Positions 1 to 8,497 of a DNA stretch of 64,000 nucleotides are shown piece by piece. Every line of letters starts with the position of its first letter. Position 1 is the first letter of the stretch. The stretch is taken from assembly GCF_000518245.1 (NCBI RefSeq), contig NZ_KI912408.1, forward strand, positions 85,428 to 149,427, written 5' to 3'. The DNA comes from Brachyspira alvinipulli ATCC 51933. GTDB taxonomy: Bacteria; Spirochaetota; Brachyspiria; Brachyspirales; Brachyspiraceae. The notes beneath the pieces were generated by a model. It ran no database searches and had not been told where the DNA came from. It saw only the letters and a program-made list of their open reading frames with translations. The position numbers were made by a program, and so were the translations under genes.

Positions 1-149
1 TCTGGGGGTGAAAAAGGTATTTTCTTATTCATATTTCATATCCTTCATATACAATATTATGTTTAGTTTACATATTTAAAAATTATGTTTACTAAATAAT
101 TAATATATAATATATAAAAAATAAATCAATAAGAATTAATATAAATTAT

Positions 150-176
150 TTGACAAAAAATCATCATAGATATAAT
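150..176 (+). promoter_or_regulatory. Candidate sigma-70 promoter for the TSUP permease gene
   Basis: A consensus -35 TTGACA lies at 150-155 and a TATAAT at 171-176. The spacer is 15 bases, slightly short. It would give a leader of about 100 bases before the permease ATG at 284. In DNA this AT-rich the -10 match could be chance, but the exact TTGACA makes it credible. I see nothing else recognisable in 1-283. Confidence 0.4.
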
Positions 177-283
177 ATTTATGGCTAATAAAAATTGTTT
201 TTAAAGCTCTGTTAAATATAGTTCCAGATACCTTCAATTTTTATAATGATTTTATAATATAAAAAAATTAGTGGTGCTGATTT

Positions 284-1051
284 ATGCTGAGTATAGAAAA
301 TTTAATTATAATAATTATAGGCTGTTCTATAGCCGGCTTCGTTGATGCTGCTGCAGGAGGAGGCGGACTTATAAGTTTGCCTGCTTATTTAATAGCTGGT
401 ATTCCTCCTCATACTGCTTTGGCTACAAATAAACTCACTTCTACATCAGGAGCTGTAGTTTCTGCTTTTACATTCTTCAAAAATGGAAAACTTACAACCA
501 AACTAATAAAGTTTTTAATACCTATGACAATATTAGGCTCTATTGTTGGAGTTCAAGTTATTGTACTTATAGATGCAAAAGTATTGCAGCCTTTGATAAT
601 GATACTTATTTTGGCAGTTGGTATTTATACTTTATTTTCAAAAACTTTTGGAACCGAAAACTTATTTGATGAAAATAATCTAAAAGTTAAAAACTATATA
701 ATAGGAATGTTTTTTGCTTTTCTTTTAGGTTTTTATGATGCAGTATTCGGACCCGGTACAGGAAGTTTTTTAATAATGTTTTTTGTACTTTATTATAAAA
801 TGGATTTTCTTCTTGCCTCTGGTAATGCTAAGGCTTTGAATCTCACAAGTAATTTATGTTCATTAATAATATTTGCTATAGAGGGAAAAGTTAACTATAT
901 GGCTGGTGTATTCGTTATACCTTTTATAATGACATCAACTTACTTCGGTGCTAAGTTCGCTATAAAAAAAGGAATAAAAGTTATAAAACCTATATTCGTA
1001 AGTATTTCATTACTAACTACATTGAAAATATTAATAGATATAATTAGATAG
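284..1051 (+). CDS. TSUP (TauE/SafE, DUF81) family membrane permease
   Basis: A 255-residue integral membrane protein with about eight hydrophobic segments. It has the internal duplication of the TSUP family: FVDAAAGGGG near residues 19-28 and the matching FYDAVFGPGTGS at 150-161, each followed by a hydrophobic segment. Family members export or import sulfite, sulfonates or other small organic anions across the inner membrane; the substrate cannot be read from sequence. The length is normal for the family (about 250). It starts at ATG after a weak GTGGTG-like site. It stands alone, followed by the repeat region, so context gives no hint of substrate. Family is certain, function is not. Confidence 0.85.
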   Translation: MLSIENLIIIIIGCSIAGFVDAAAGGGGLISLPAYLIAGIPPHTALATNKLTSTSGAVVSAFTFFKNGKLTTKLIKFLIPMTILGSIVGVQVIVLIDAKVLQPLIMILILAVGIYTLFSKTFGTENLFDENNLKVKNYIIGMFFAFLLGFYDAVFGPGTGSFLIMFFVLYYKMDFLLASGNAKALNLTSNLCSLIIFAIEGKVNYMAGVFVIPFIMTSTYFGAKFAIKKGIKVIKPIFVSISLLTTLKILIDIIR

Positions 1052-1061
1052 AAAATATAGT

Positions 1062-1668
1062 ATATACCTAAACAACTATATTTTGTCAGAAATAAATTTA
1101 TATTTTTATTTTTATATCTGGGGCTTTGCCCCATACCCCACTTCTTTTGGTGCCCCAAAGAAGCAAAAATGCTACATATAGGCTTTAATTTAATAGGTTA
1201 TCTTACATATAAAACAATTTTAATATGATTTAGTACTAATTTTATACCTTGCACTTTTTGCAACTTTTTGCGGCGGGAAAAAGTTGAATAAAAAATTGAC
1301 AAAATATACCTAAACAACTATATTTTGTCAAAATTAAAATTATATTTTCTTTTTAATATCTGGGGCTTTGCCCTTACGAAGTACACAGCGTGCAGAACCC
1401 CACTTCTTTTGCGACCGAAGGAAGTACTGCGACTGAAAGGAGTACCTTTAGGTATAGTATTGGTATAAGGCACAGCCCGCCTTCGGCGAGAACCTATATC
1501 CTCGACAGGCTCAGATACGCTTTGCGAAAGACTACATATAGGACTTTAATTTAATAGGTTATCTTACATATAAGACAATTTTAGTATTATTTAGTACTAA
1601 TCTTATACCTTGCACTTTTTGCAACTTTGACGAAGTCCGCAGAGCGTGTGCGACGGGAAAAAGTTGAC
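1062..1668. repeat. Tandem pair of long non-coding repeats, second copy with GC-richer inserts
   Basis: Two direct copies, about 1062-1290 and 1304-1668, fill this gene-free stretch. Both open with ATATACCTAAACAACTATAT, carry TCTGGGGCTTTGCCC and CCCCACTTCTTTTG, then a shared block with CTACATATAGG, TAATAGGTTATCTTACATATAA and TTATACCTTGCACTTTTTGC, and end in GGGAAAAAGTTGA. Copy 1 contains hairpins at 1119-1133 (TGGGGC/GCCCCA), 1141-1163 and 1262-1285 (AACTTTTT/AAAAAGTT). Copy 2 is longer because of extra, clearly GC-richer segments, including an 18-base tandem duplication at 1411-1446. No credible reading frame is present. It is probably a dispersed intergenic repeat or a decayed MITE-like element. 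Confidence 0.75.
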
Positions 1669-1712
1669 AATACATTTATAAAAATTTAAAATTTTCAGTA
1701 TATATCAAATAA

Positions 1713-3176
1713 TCATAAATTATTTTTCAAAAGATTATAAAGCTTAATCATAGCTTCAGCAATTTCCTCTGGGCTGTCTTCTTCTATATTTATGTTATAT
1801 CTAAAAAATTCATTTTTATCTTCTGTTTTTATAAATTTATAAATATATGCATTATCATTTTCTAATGATTTTAATTTATTATATATAGATTTATATATTC
1901 TTTCATTTTCATCAATTTCTATATAAACACATAAATCAAAACTATTCCAAGTGTGATTATATAAATAAAGACCTACATAACCATTTTTAAATAAAAATTC
2001 AATATAATGAGAGAAACCATCATTATTATTAATATTATCAATAATATCATTTTCATTTATTATAGAATATTCTAATTCTATATTACTTTTTAAATACAAT
2101 AATATTTTTTTTCTAAATTCTAAATAAGGTTTTATATATTTAATAATATTATTCTTTTTTATTTCTGACTTTTTATTTTCAAGAAGTTCGTTAACACTAT
2201 TAAATATTTGTTTATATTCTTCTGCATCCTCTACTGTTTGTATATATTGAAAAAGATGTTCTTCCAATAGTTTTTGTATTTTTTCTTTTGTCATATCAAG
2301 CTCCTTTGTATTATTGCTTAGCATGTTGGCATTATGTATAGTCTGTATCATAGCAGATTTCAAAAGCCTATAATCTCTTATATATTTATTATCATTATCT
2401 TTAAATAAAATATTTGAATCATGAAGAAAAGAATATTTTTCATTTCCTAAAATATTCTCAAGCCATAAAGCTATATCGCTATGCTTTAATGTTTGAAAAT
2501 TATTTCCAAGTTTTTTTTTTGATTCCTCTGATAAAGTATAAGGTTCATAACCTGAAGGAGTGAGAAAAATCATATATAAATTTTTATAATTATCTTTTTT
2601 CTTATTCTGATAATAATCATCTAATTGATTATCTTGCTCTCCAGCGTATATTTTATTTTCTATTATAATTGCAAAGTCTTTTTTATAAGATATAAATAAA
2701 TCTATTCTTCTGCTGCCTGCATACTCTTCTCTTTTTATTCTTATATCTGAATGATTTATTTTTTCTAATTCTTCAATATTTTTTAATCCATAATTCCAAC
2801 CAAATTCTTTATCTTTATGCAGATACATTAAAAAATCTTTAATAAAACTTAATTTAATAACTTCATTCTCTATATTTATTTCAAGAAATTTTTCAAGTAA
2901 ATTACTATTATAATTCTCATATCTTTGTAAATTTATTGCATCAAATATACAAAACTGAGGAGGAAATTTTTTCATTTCATTTTTTACTTCTTCTATTATT
3001 ATTTTAATTTTAGAAAAGATTTCATTTAATCTATTTGTTTTTAATTTTTCTTCATCTAAAAATGATTTATGTATAGAATATATAGTATTGCTTACAGCGT
3101 TATATTTTTCTTCTTCATCTTTTTTGAATTCATTTATTAAAGTTAATAATGTATTTTCAATAATTTCTGTATTCAT
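1713..3176 (-). CDS. Orphan PD-(D/E)XK superfamily nuclease-like protein
   Basis: A protein of about 487 residues if begun at the ATG at 3176. The frame stays open to a GTG at 3248, but neither that nor an ATG at 3200 has a ribosome site. The middle has a PD-(D/E)XK core: RRIDLF with Asp159, then IIIENKIYAGEQ with Glu173 and Lys175, and Gln184 followed by DDYY. The YENYNSNLLEKFL segment before it matches the N-terminal motif of the PDDEXK_4 (PF14281-like) group. The C-terminal half is Lys/Asn/Ile-rich with no domain I recognise. Such proteins are often accessory and strain-variable. No partner methylase or helicase is adjacent. The role is unknown; a defence function is only a guess. Confidence 0.65.
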   Translation of the reverse strand: MNTEIIENTLLTLINEFKKDEEEKYNAVSNTIYSIHKSFLDEEKLKTNRLNEIFSKIKIIIEEVKNEMKKFPPQFCIFDAINLQRYENYNSNLLEKFLEINIENEVIKLSFIKDFLMYLHKDKEFGWNYGLKNIEELEKINHSDIRIKREEYAGSRRIDLFISYKKDFAIIIENKIYAGEQDNQLDDYYQNKKKDNYKNLYMIFLTPSGYEPYTLSEESKKKLGNNFQTLKHSDIALWLENILGNEKYSFLHDSNILFKDNDNKYIRDYRLLKSAMIQTIHNANMLSNNTKELDMTKEKIQKLLEEHLFQYIQTVEDAEEYKQIFNSVNELLENKKSEIKKNNIIKYIKPYLEFRKKILLYLKSNIELEYSIINENDIIDNINNNDGFSHYIEFLFKNGYVGLYLYNHTWNSFDLCVYIEIDENERIYKSIYNKLKSLENDNAYIYKFIKTEDKNEFFRYNINIEEDSPEEIAEAMIKLYNLLKNNL

Positions 3177-3182
3177 ATATTG

Positions 3183-3211
3183 AGTATAGTAAATAAGCAT
3201 AAAAAAATCAA
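3183..3211 (-). promoter_or_regulatory. Candidate promoter placing the transcript start at the PD-(D/E)XK start codon
   Basis: On the minus strand TTGATT (3211-3206) and TATACT (3188-3183) are separated by exactly 17 bases. The expected transcript start, about 7 bases after the -10, falls at or next to the ATG at 3176. There is no Shine-Dalgarno sequence there, so the gene may be leaderless. This also argues against the longer GTG start at 3248. Confidence 0.4.
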
Positions 3212-3354
3212 TTAATTTAATATTTAAAAAATTATTTACATACCCCACCCTATATCTTTATTATTTTATCTTAAATTTTAATCTTTATTTCCTTACTGCT
3301 TCAAATAAAAAAGCATGCCCGCCCAAGTTTTGATTAGATTTATAATTAACTAAA

Positions 3355-3424
3355 CGCACGATTAAGAAAATATTTTTAATATTAATAATATTGTGTATTA
3401 TAACTTATTTATATTTGCCGTGCG
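3355..3424. repeat. CGCACG / CGTGCG inverted pair in the gap upstream of rnpB
   Basis: The 316-base gap between the nuclease start (3176) and rnpB contains CGCACG at 3355-3360 and its inverse CGTGCG at 3419-3424 around a very AT-rich core. A separate GC patch, GCATGCCCGCCC, lies at 3312-3323. These stand out against the AT background. They could be a dispersed intergenic motif or a binding site; nothing in the window identifies them. Confidence 0.3.
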
Positions 3425-3457
3425 ATATTGAATTTTTTTATTAAATAAAAATTATGA

Positions 3458-3486
3458 TTGACATTTTATAAGTTTTATAATAGAGT
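3458..3486 (+). promoter_or_regulatory. rnpB promoter
   Basis: A consensus TTGACA sits at 3458-3463. Seventeen bases on is TAGAGT (3481-3486), which predicts a start near 3493, exactly where the RNase P fold begins. A better-looking TATAAT at 3476-3481 is only 12 bases from this -35, so it would need a different upstream element. Either way the RNA start lies within a few bases of 3490. Confidence 0.6.
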
Positions 3487-3492
3487 AATCGG

Positions 3493-3834
3493 CATGCGGA
3501 GCGGGTAAACGCAGTATTTAAGTAACTAATACTGAGGAAAGTCCGTACCTCTAAAGGGCATCATGCAAGCTAACGGCTTGAAGGCGAAAGCCTATGGAAA
3601 GTGCAGCAGAAAATATACCGCCAATTTGGTAAGGGTGAAAAGGCATGGTAAGAGCATACCGCATTCGTGGCGACATGAATGGCAGTGTAAACCCCATGAG
3701 AGGCAAGAGCAAACAGAAACGATATCAGATTGCCCTTTTCGATGTTTCAGGTAGCTCGCTTGAGTACTGCAGTGATGCAGTATCTAGATAAATGTTTACC
3801 TTAAATGACAGAATACGGCTTATAGCTCCGCTTA
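3493..3834 (+). ncRNA. rnpB: RNase P RNA, bacterial type
   Basis: The catalytic RNA of RNase P, which trims the 5' leaders of tRNA precursors. The universal GAGGAAAGTCC is at 3534-3544 and the 3' conserved ACAGAATACGGCTTATAG at 3808-3825. Pairing by eye gives P1 (GCGGAGC 3496-3502 with GCTCCGC 3825-3831), P2 (GGTAAAC 3504-3510 with GTTTACC 3794-3800) and P3 (CAGTATT 3512-3518 with AATACTG 3527-3533), all perfect 7-bp helices in the right nesting. The length of about 340 bases is normal. Exact ends are inferred from P1. It ends about 10 bases from the convergent flavoprotein gene, with no obvious terminator between. The 63-codon frame inside it is spurious. Confidence 0.95.
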
Positions 3835-3843
3835 TATTTAAAA

Positions 3844-5487
3844 TTAATTATTAATATATTTTTTTGTTATTATAATTTTATTGTTCTCACGCGTTATCTG
3901 CAATTTATACACGTTATCCGATGAACATTGAAAATCTTCTCTATAATGTGCCCCTCTACTCTCCTCTCTTTCAAGAATACTTAAAGCTAATATTTTAACA
4001 CTTTCTATTATAAGATAAATTTCTATAGAACCTTCTTTAATATTCTCTTTTATGCTGTAATTATTTCTAATATCTTCAAGTTTATTTAATACTTTTTGTA
4101 TTTTATCTCTGCTCCTTACAACAGATAAATTTTCACTCATTAGATTTCTTATATTTTCTAATACTTCATTTTTATTAATATTATTTTCTTTGTCATCTTT
4201 TGAAATATCATCAACCCAATTATTAAATTCTTTTTCTACATAATTTAATTTTATATTATTAAAATCATCGAAGTTATTTTTTTTAATATATTTATACGCA
4301 CTCCTTACAGCATTATTTCCAAATACCAAAGCTCCACCAACAGAATTTCCTCCAAGCCTATTAGCTCCTTCTATGGCAGATGACAATTCACCTACTGCAT
4401 ATAAGCCATTAACTCCAGTAAAAGCATTACTGTCTATTTTTATTCCTCCATTGCAGCTATGAGCAAAATGAGTAATAACTGTTTCATCTTTTAATAAATC
4501 AATATTCATTTCATTTTTAAGCCAATTCAAATATACTGTGTAGAACTCCTCTTTATCTTTGTATAAATCTTCTGAATATTTTAGTTTTACTCCCTCAAAA
4601 AGTATTTTTAAATCTATTTTCTTGCTTTCAAAATCATTACTGAAAGGAGCATAAGCACTTCTTTCTATCCATAATTTTTTAATCTCTTCATTATTTATAC
4701 CATCTAAAATTAATTTATCATTTATATCATACATTCCTATACAATATTTTAATGTATGCTCTCCGAATAATACATTATATTTAGGCTTCAAATATGCAGG
4801 TATAAATTGTACAAACTCCATATTCTGTGCTATTGCTCCTGCATCTAATACTGCAACGTTACCTACACCATTAATATTTTTAGGATATAAACTATTTTTA
4901 TAATTTCCAGCAATTCCTCCCGTAGCTAAAATTATAGCCTTTGACTTTATAAAAAAGAATTTATCTTTATTTTGAAATACAGCACCAATAACTCTATTAT
5001 TATTTTTTATTATTCTTATTAAAACACTATCTTCAAATATTTTTAATCTTTTATTTTTTTTAAATATCTTTTTTGCTCTTTCTCTTGCTTCATTCCAATT
5101 ATTAATCAAAAAAATATTTCTTGAATATTTAGCAAAACATGCAGGTCTTGAGTCATTTCTAAGCCAAGGTTTAAATCCAATTCTTTTTAATAAATAAAGA
5201 TCTTTTTTAATATTAGCAATATAAGTCTTTATTAATTCTGGATTTTCAACACCTTTTCCCATATTAATAATATCTTCATAATATTTATCATAATCGTTAT
5301 TATCCTTAGTTACTTGTATTCCTAATGTAGCCTTCAATGGAAAATAAGAAGCTCCGCTGCAAATTTTGCCCGTAGTAGCAAGGCATACATTTTTAAAAAC
5401 ATTAATAGCTCTCTCTGCAACAATAAGCCCTGCTATTCCAGCACCAACTATTAATACATCGCAATTAATTTGTTTTTTTATATTCAT
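3844..5487 (-). CDS. FAD-dependent oxidoreductase of the L-aspartate oxidase / fumarate reductase flavoprotein family
   Basis: About 547 residues. The N-terminus has the FAD-binding Rossmann motif VGAGIAG (residues 14-20). ATGGIAGNYKNSLYP, GVGNVAVLDAGA and GLYAVGELSSAIEGANRLGG with GNSVGGALVFG are typical of the NadB/SdhA/FrdA flavoprotein group. The usual HYxMGG active-site segment is replaced by THFAHSCNGGI, so the substrate may differ from aspartate or fumarate. No nadA or nadC lies nearby. I prefer the ATG at 5487, eight bases after AAGAG, over the TTG two codons upstream. Family assignment is firm, NadB identity is not. Confidence 0.7.
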   Translation of the reverse strand: MNIKKQINCDVLIVGAGIAGLIVAERAINVFKNVCLATTGKICSGASYFPLKATLGIQVTKDNNDYDKYYEDIINMGKGVENPELIKTYIANIKKDLYLLKRIGFKPWLRNDSRPACFAKYSRNIFLINNWNEARERAKKIFKKNKRLKIFEDSVLIRIIKNNNRVIGAVFQNKDKFFFIKSKAIILATGGIAGNYKNSLYPKNINGVGNVAVLDAGAIAQNMEFVQFIPAYLKPKYNVLFGEHTLKYCIGMYDINDKLILDGINNEEIKKLWIERSAYAPFSNDFESKKIDLKILFEGVKLKYSEDLYKDKEEFYTVYLNWLKNEMNIDLLKDETVITHFAHSCNGGIKIDSNAFTGVNGLYAVGELSSAIEGANRLGGNSVGGALVFGNNAVRSAYKYIKKNNFDDFNNIKLNYVEKEFNNWVDDISKDDKENNINKNEVLENIRNLMSENLSVVRSRDKIQKVLNKLEDIRNNYSIKENIKEGSIEIYLIIESVKILALSILEREESRGAHYREDFQCSSDNVYKLQITRENNKIIITKKYINN

Positions 5488-5693
5488 AAACAATGCTCTT
5501 TAAATAAAACTTTAACGCAATTCTAACATTTTATTTTTTTAGTTACAATATATCATAAACTTAATTAATTAAATCTTATATTTTTTTATAAAGGTATAAA
5601 ACAAAAAACTTAAATAATAAGTTTATAAAAATCAGCTTTTAATATATAATAATTGATATTAATATATTTTCATTATTTTAAGGAGATTATTTT

Positions 5694-6410
5694 ATGTCTG
5701 AAGTTAAAAGAATTGCTATAATAGGTGCTATGGATTCTGAAATTACTAATTTTAAAGGTATGATAGAAAATATAGAAGAAATTGAAATAGCTAATATAAT
5801 TTACTATAAAGGTACATTATGCGGTAAAAACATAGTATTATTAAAATCCGGCATAGGTAAGGTTAATGCTGCAATTGCCACAACTATTGCAATAGAAAGA
5901 TTTAATGTTGAAAAAATCATATTTACAGGAGTTGCCGGTTCAGGAAATCCTGATTATGATATATCCGATATAGTTATTTCAAAGGATCTAATAGAACATG
6001 ACTTTGATACAAGTGCTTTAGATGGAGATGAGCTTACTGTATTGGTTAAAGGTTATGATAAGAATTATTATCCTGCTGATAATTCTTTAATACAATTAGC
6101 GAAAGAATCTGCACAAAAAGTTATTACCGATAATAAAGTATATATAGATACTATAGCTACAGGAGATCAATTTGTAGGAGATAATAATAAAGTTAAACAA
6201 ATACATAATAAATTTAAAGCAGGTGCTATAGAAATGGAAGGTGCTGCTGTTGCCCATGCTGCTTTAATGTATAAAGTTCCTTTTGTTGTTATACGTTCAT
6301 TATCAGATAAAGCAGACAGTGATGCTGTAGTAGACTTCCCAAAATTCGTAGTAAAATCTGCACAAAACTCAATGAAAATCGTTGTTGAAATGCTTGAAAA
6401 CATGAAGTAA
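5694..6410 (+). CDS. mtnN: 5'-methylthioadenosine / S-adenosylhomocysteine nucleosidase
   Basis: A 238-residue cytosolic enzyme that hydrolyses methylthioadenosine and S-adenosylhomocysteine to adenine plus the thioribose product, feeding methionine salvage and removing SAM by-products. The whole phosphorylase-type fold is present: IIGAMDSEI at 9-17 with the N-terminal Glu16, FTGVAGSGNP near 77-86, ATGDQF near 155-160, the ribose-binding EMEGAAVAHAA with Glu182, and SLSDKAD with the catalytic Asp205. The length is normal (about 230). The start is set by AAGGAG ten bases upstream, with a TATAAT at 5645-5650. The gene is monocistronic; two hairpins follow it. Confidence 0.93.
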   Translation: MSEVKRIAIIGAMDSEITNFKGMIENIEEIEIANIIYYKGTLCGKNIVLLKSGIGKVNAAIATTIAIERFNVEKIIFTGVAGSGNPDYDISDIVISKDLIEHDFDTSALDGDELTVLVKGYDKNYYPADNSLIQLAKESAQKVITDNKVYIDTIATGDQFVGDNNKVKQIHNKFKAGAIEMEGAAVAHAALMYKVPFVVIRSLSDKADSDAVVDFPKFVVKSAQNSMKIVVEMLENMK

Positions 6411-6435
6411 TACTATAAAAAAGAGAGTCGAAGCC

Positions 6436-6526
6436 AGCTAGTGAGTTTACTCACTAGCTTATTGTAGGCGTAGACGAGAATAACAATAATAAGTTATTAG
6501 CTATTTTTTTAGCGAGTTTATCGCTA
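6436..6526. repeat. Two hairpins in the mtnN-ptsI gap
   Basis: The 320-base gap after mtnN contains a perfect 10-bp stem, AGCTAGTGAG-TTTA-CTCACTAGCT (6436-6459), and a 6-bp stem, TAGCGA-GTTTA-TCGCTA (6510-6526). The two share the GCTAG/GCGAG style and a GTTTA loop. Neither is followed by a clean T run on the plus strand, so simple intrinsic termination is doubtful. They may be an intergenic repeat or an RNA-stability element. The rest of the gap is AT-rich with the ptsI promoter at its end. Confidence 0.6.
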
Positions 6527-6666
6527 GCAATAATAAAAATAAATTAATATATTCTCTTAATCATAATAAAAAAATATAGTATTTAAAATTATAATCTTTT
6601 CAAAAATAGTTATTTAAATATCAATATCATTAATGAAAAATAATACTATTTACAATAAATTTACTA

Positions 6667-6695
6667 TTGAAAATATTTTATATTTATAATATAAT
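6667..6695 (+). promoter_or_regulatory. Candidate ptsI promoter
   Basis: TTGAAA at 6667-6672 and TATAAT at 6690-6695 are 17 bases apart. This predicts a transcript start near 6702 and a short leader carrying GGAGAG before the ATG at 6731. Confidence 0.5.
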
Positions 6696-6730
6696 TAACA
6701 TAATCATATTAACATAATATCGGAGAGTTC

Positions 6731-8497
6731 ATGCCGGATAAAAGAACGATACTGAATGGAAATGGAGTTGGCGACGATGTTTCAATAGGGAACTCCTTTT
6801 TATATACTGCATCATTAAGTACACCTGTATATAAAATAGAAGAAGATGATATAGAAGATGAATATAAAAGGTTTGATGAAGCTATAAAAAAATCTAAATT
6901 AGAAATAGAAGAACTTCAAAAGCATGTAGACAATAATATAAAAAATATATTAGCTATGCATATATTGATGCTTGAAGATAATGTTATTATAAGACAAGTT
7001 AAAGATGAAATTAAATTAAAATTATTTAATGTAGAATATGTATATGATAAAATAATATCCGGATACTTAGATAAATTATCAAAAATAAATAATAAAATGC
7101 TCTCAGAGAGAACAAGCGATATTATAGATATAAAGTCAAGATTAATAAGGAATTTAATACAGCCTAATTCCGGAGATTATTCTCAAGTTCCTAAAAACAG
7201 CATAGTAATAGCAAAAACTTTAACTCCAAGCGATGTTTTAAAATTTAACAGTATAGGAGTTAATGGATTTATAGTAGAAAGCGGAGGCTATACTTCCCAT
7301 GCTGCAATACTTGCAAAATCATTCGGTATAACAACTATATTTAATATAGCAGATATATCAAGCAAGATAAAAAACGGAAGAAAAATAATAATAGACTGCA
7401 GAAGCAATATCGTAATAATGAATCCTAGTGAAAAAGATATAAAAAATTATACGATATTGTCAGAAAATATAAAACAATTCAAAGAACAATCTATAATAGA
7501 TGCAAGAGAGCCCGCAATAACAAAAGATAATATAGAAATAAAAATACATGCTAATATAGATATACCAGAAGAAACAGAAAACATACTAAAACATGGTATA
7601 AATTCAATTGGATTATACAGAACAGAATTTTTATATATATTCTCAGAAGAAGATAATTCCGCCACTTTGCCTACAGAAGAATTACAATTTAGTGTATATA
7701 AAAGAATAGCATCTAAAATGACAGGCAGAGTAATAATAAGAACTTTAGATATAGGCGGAGATAAAATGATGCCTGCTTTAGGATTGGATTTTAAAGAAGA
7801 TAATCCATTTTTAGGGTGGCGTGCTATAAGATTTTGTTTATCCAATAGACAAGTGTTTAAAGATCAAATAAAAGCATTGCTTAGAGCATCACATTATGGA
7901 AATATAGAAATAATGATTCCAATGATAAGCACTTTGGAAGAATTTGTAGAGACTAAAAAATTTATAGAAGATATAAAAAATGAATTAAAAAAAGAAAAAA
8001 AAGAGTTTAATGATAATATCAAAATAGGAGTATTAATAGAAACACCATCAGCAGCTACTATAATAGATTTATTGGTAAAAGAGGCTGACTTTTTATCTAT
8101 AGGTTCAAACGATTTAGTACAATATATGATGGCATGTGATAGAACAAATGAAAAATTGAGTTATCTTTATAATCCAATAGATATATCTGTTTTAAGAGTT
8201 CTCAAAAATGTAATAGAAACAGCCAATAAGGCAAATAAAACTATAACATTATGCGGTGAAATGGGAAGTGTAGGATTATATACTCCTATATTATTAGGAT
8301 TGGGAATAAGAGAATTATCAATGTCCGTTACATCAATAGCTAGAATAAAAAATATTATTAGAAGCATAAGTATAAAAGAATGTGAAAATTTGGTAAATGA
8401 AATGTTGAGTAAATGTGACAATAATTTTTCTAAATCTATTTTAAACAGTTTTATAAAGAAAATAAATGTAAAAAACTATAAAGGTATAAGTGAATGA
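6731..8497 (+). CDS. ptsI: Phosphoenolpyruvate-protein phosphotransferase (PTS enzyme I)
   Basis: The 588-residue cytosolic first enzyme of the sugar phosphotransferase system. It takes phosphate from PEP on a histidine and passes it to HPr. The phosphohistidine domain carries GGYTSHAAILAKSFG with the active His190, matching the position in E. coli enzyme I. The PEP-binding barrel contains GLYRTEFLY, LDIGGDKMMPAL, NPFLGWRAIR, IGSNDLVQYMMACDRTNE and the C-terminal TLCGEMG with its catalytic Cys. The length is close to the usual 570-575. GGAGAG lies six bases before the ATG. No HPr or enzyme II gene is nearby. Its stop overlaps the start of the next gene (ATGA), implying coupled translation. 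Confidence 0.93.
   Translation: MPDKRTILNGNGVGDDVSIGNSFLYTASLSTPVYKIEEDDIEDEYKRFDEAIKKSKLEIEELQKHVDNNIKNILAMHILMLEDNVIIRQVKDEIKLKLFNVEYVYDKIISGYLDKLSKINNKMLSERTSDIIDIKSRLIRNLIQPNSGDYSQVPKNSIVIAKTLTPSDVLKFNSIGVNGFIVESGGYTSHAAILAKSFGITTIFNIADISSKIKNGRKIIIDCRSNIVIMNPSEKDIKNYTILSENIKQFKEQSIIDAREPAITKDNIEIKIHANIDIPEETENILKHGINSIGLYRTEFLYIFSEEDNSATLPTEELQFSVYKRIASKMTGRVIIRTLDIGGDKMMPALGLDFKEDNPFLGWRAIRFCLSNRQVFKDQIKALLRASHYGNIEIMIPMISTLEEFVETKKFIEDIKNELKKEKKEFNDNIKIGVLIETPSAATIIDLLVKEADFLSIGSNDLVQYMMACDRTNEKLSYLYNPIDISVLRVLKNVIETANKANKTITLCGEMGSVGLYTPILLGLGIRELSMSVTSIARIKNIIRSISIKECENLVNEMLSKCDNNFSKSILNSFIKKINVKNYKGISE

Noticed and set aside
940..1158. 72-codon minus-strand frame overlapping the permease 3' end and the repeat
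   Set aside because: It is antisense to the permease and starts in the non-coding repeat; composition is not protein-like.
3177..3248. Longer GTG start for the PD-(D/E)XK gene
   Set aside because: The predicted promoter lies inside this extension, and the extra residues match no family N-terminus.
3563..3754. 63-codon frame on the plus strand
   Set aside because: It lies wholly inside rnpB; the sequence is constrained as RNase P RNA and the peptide has no family features.
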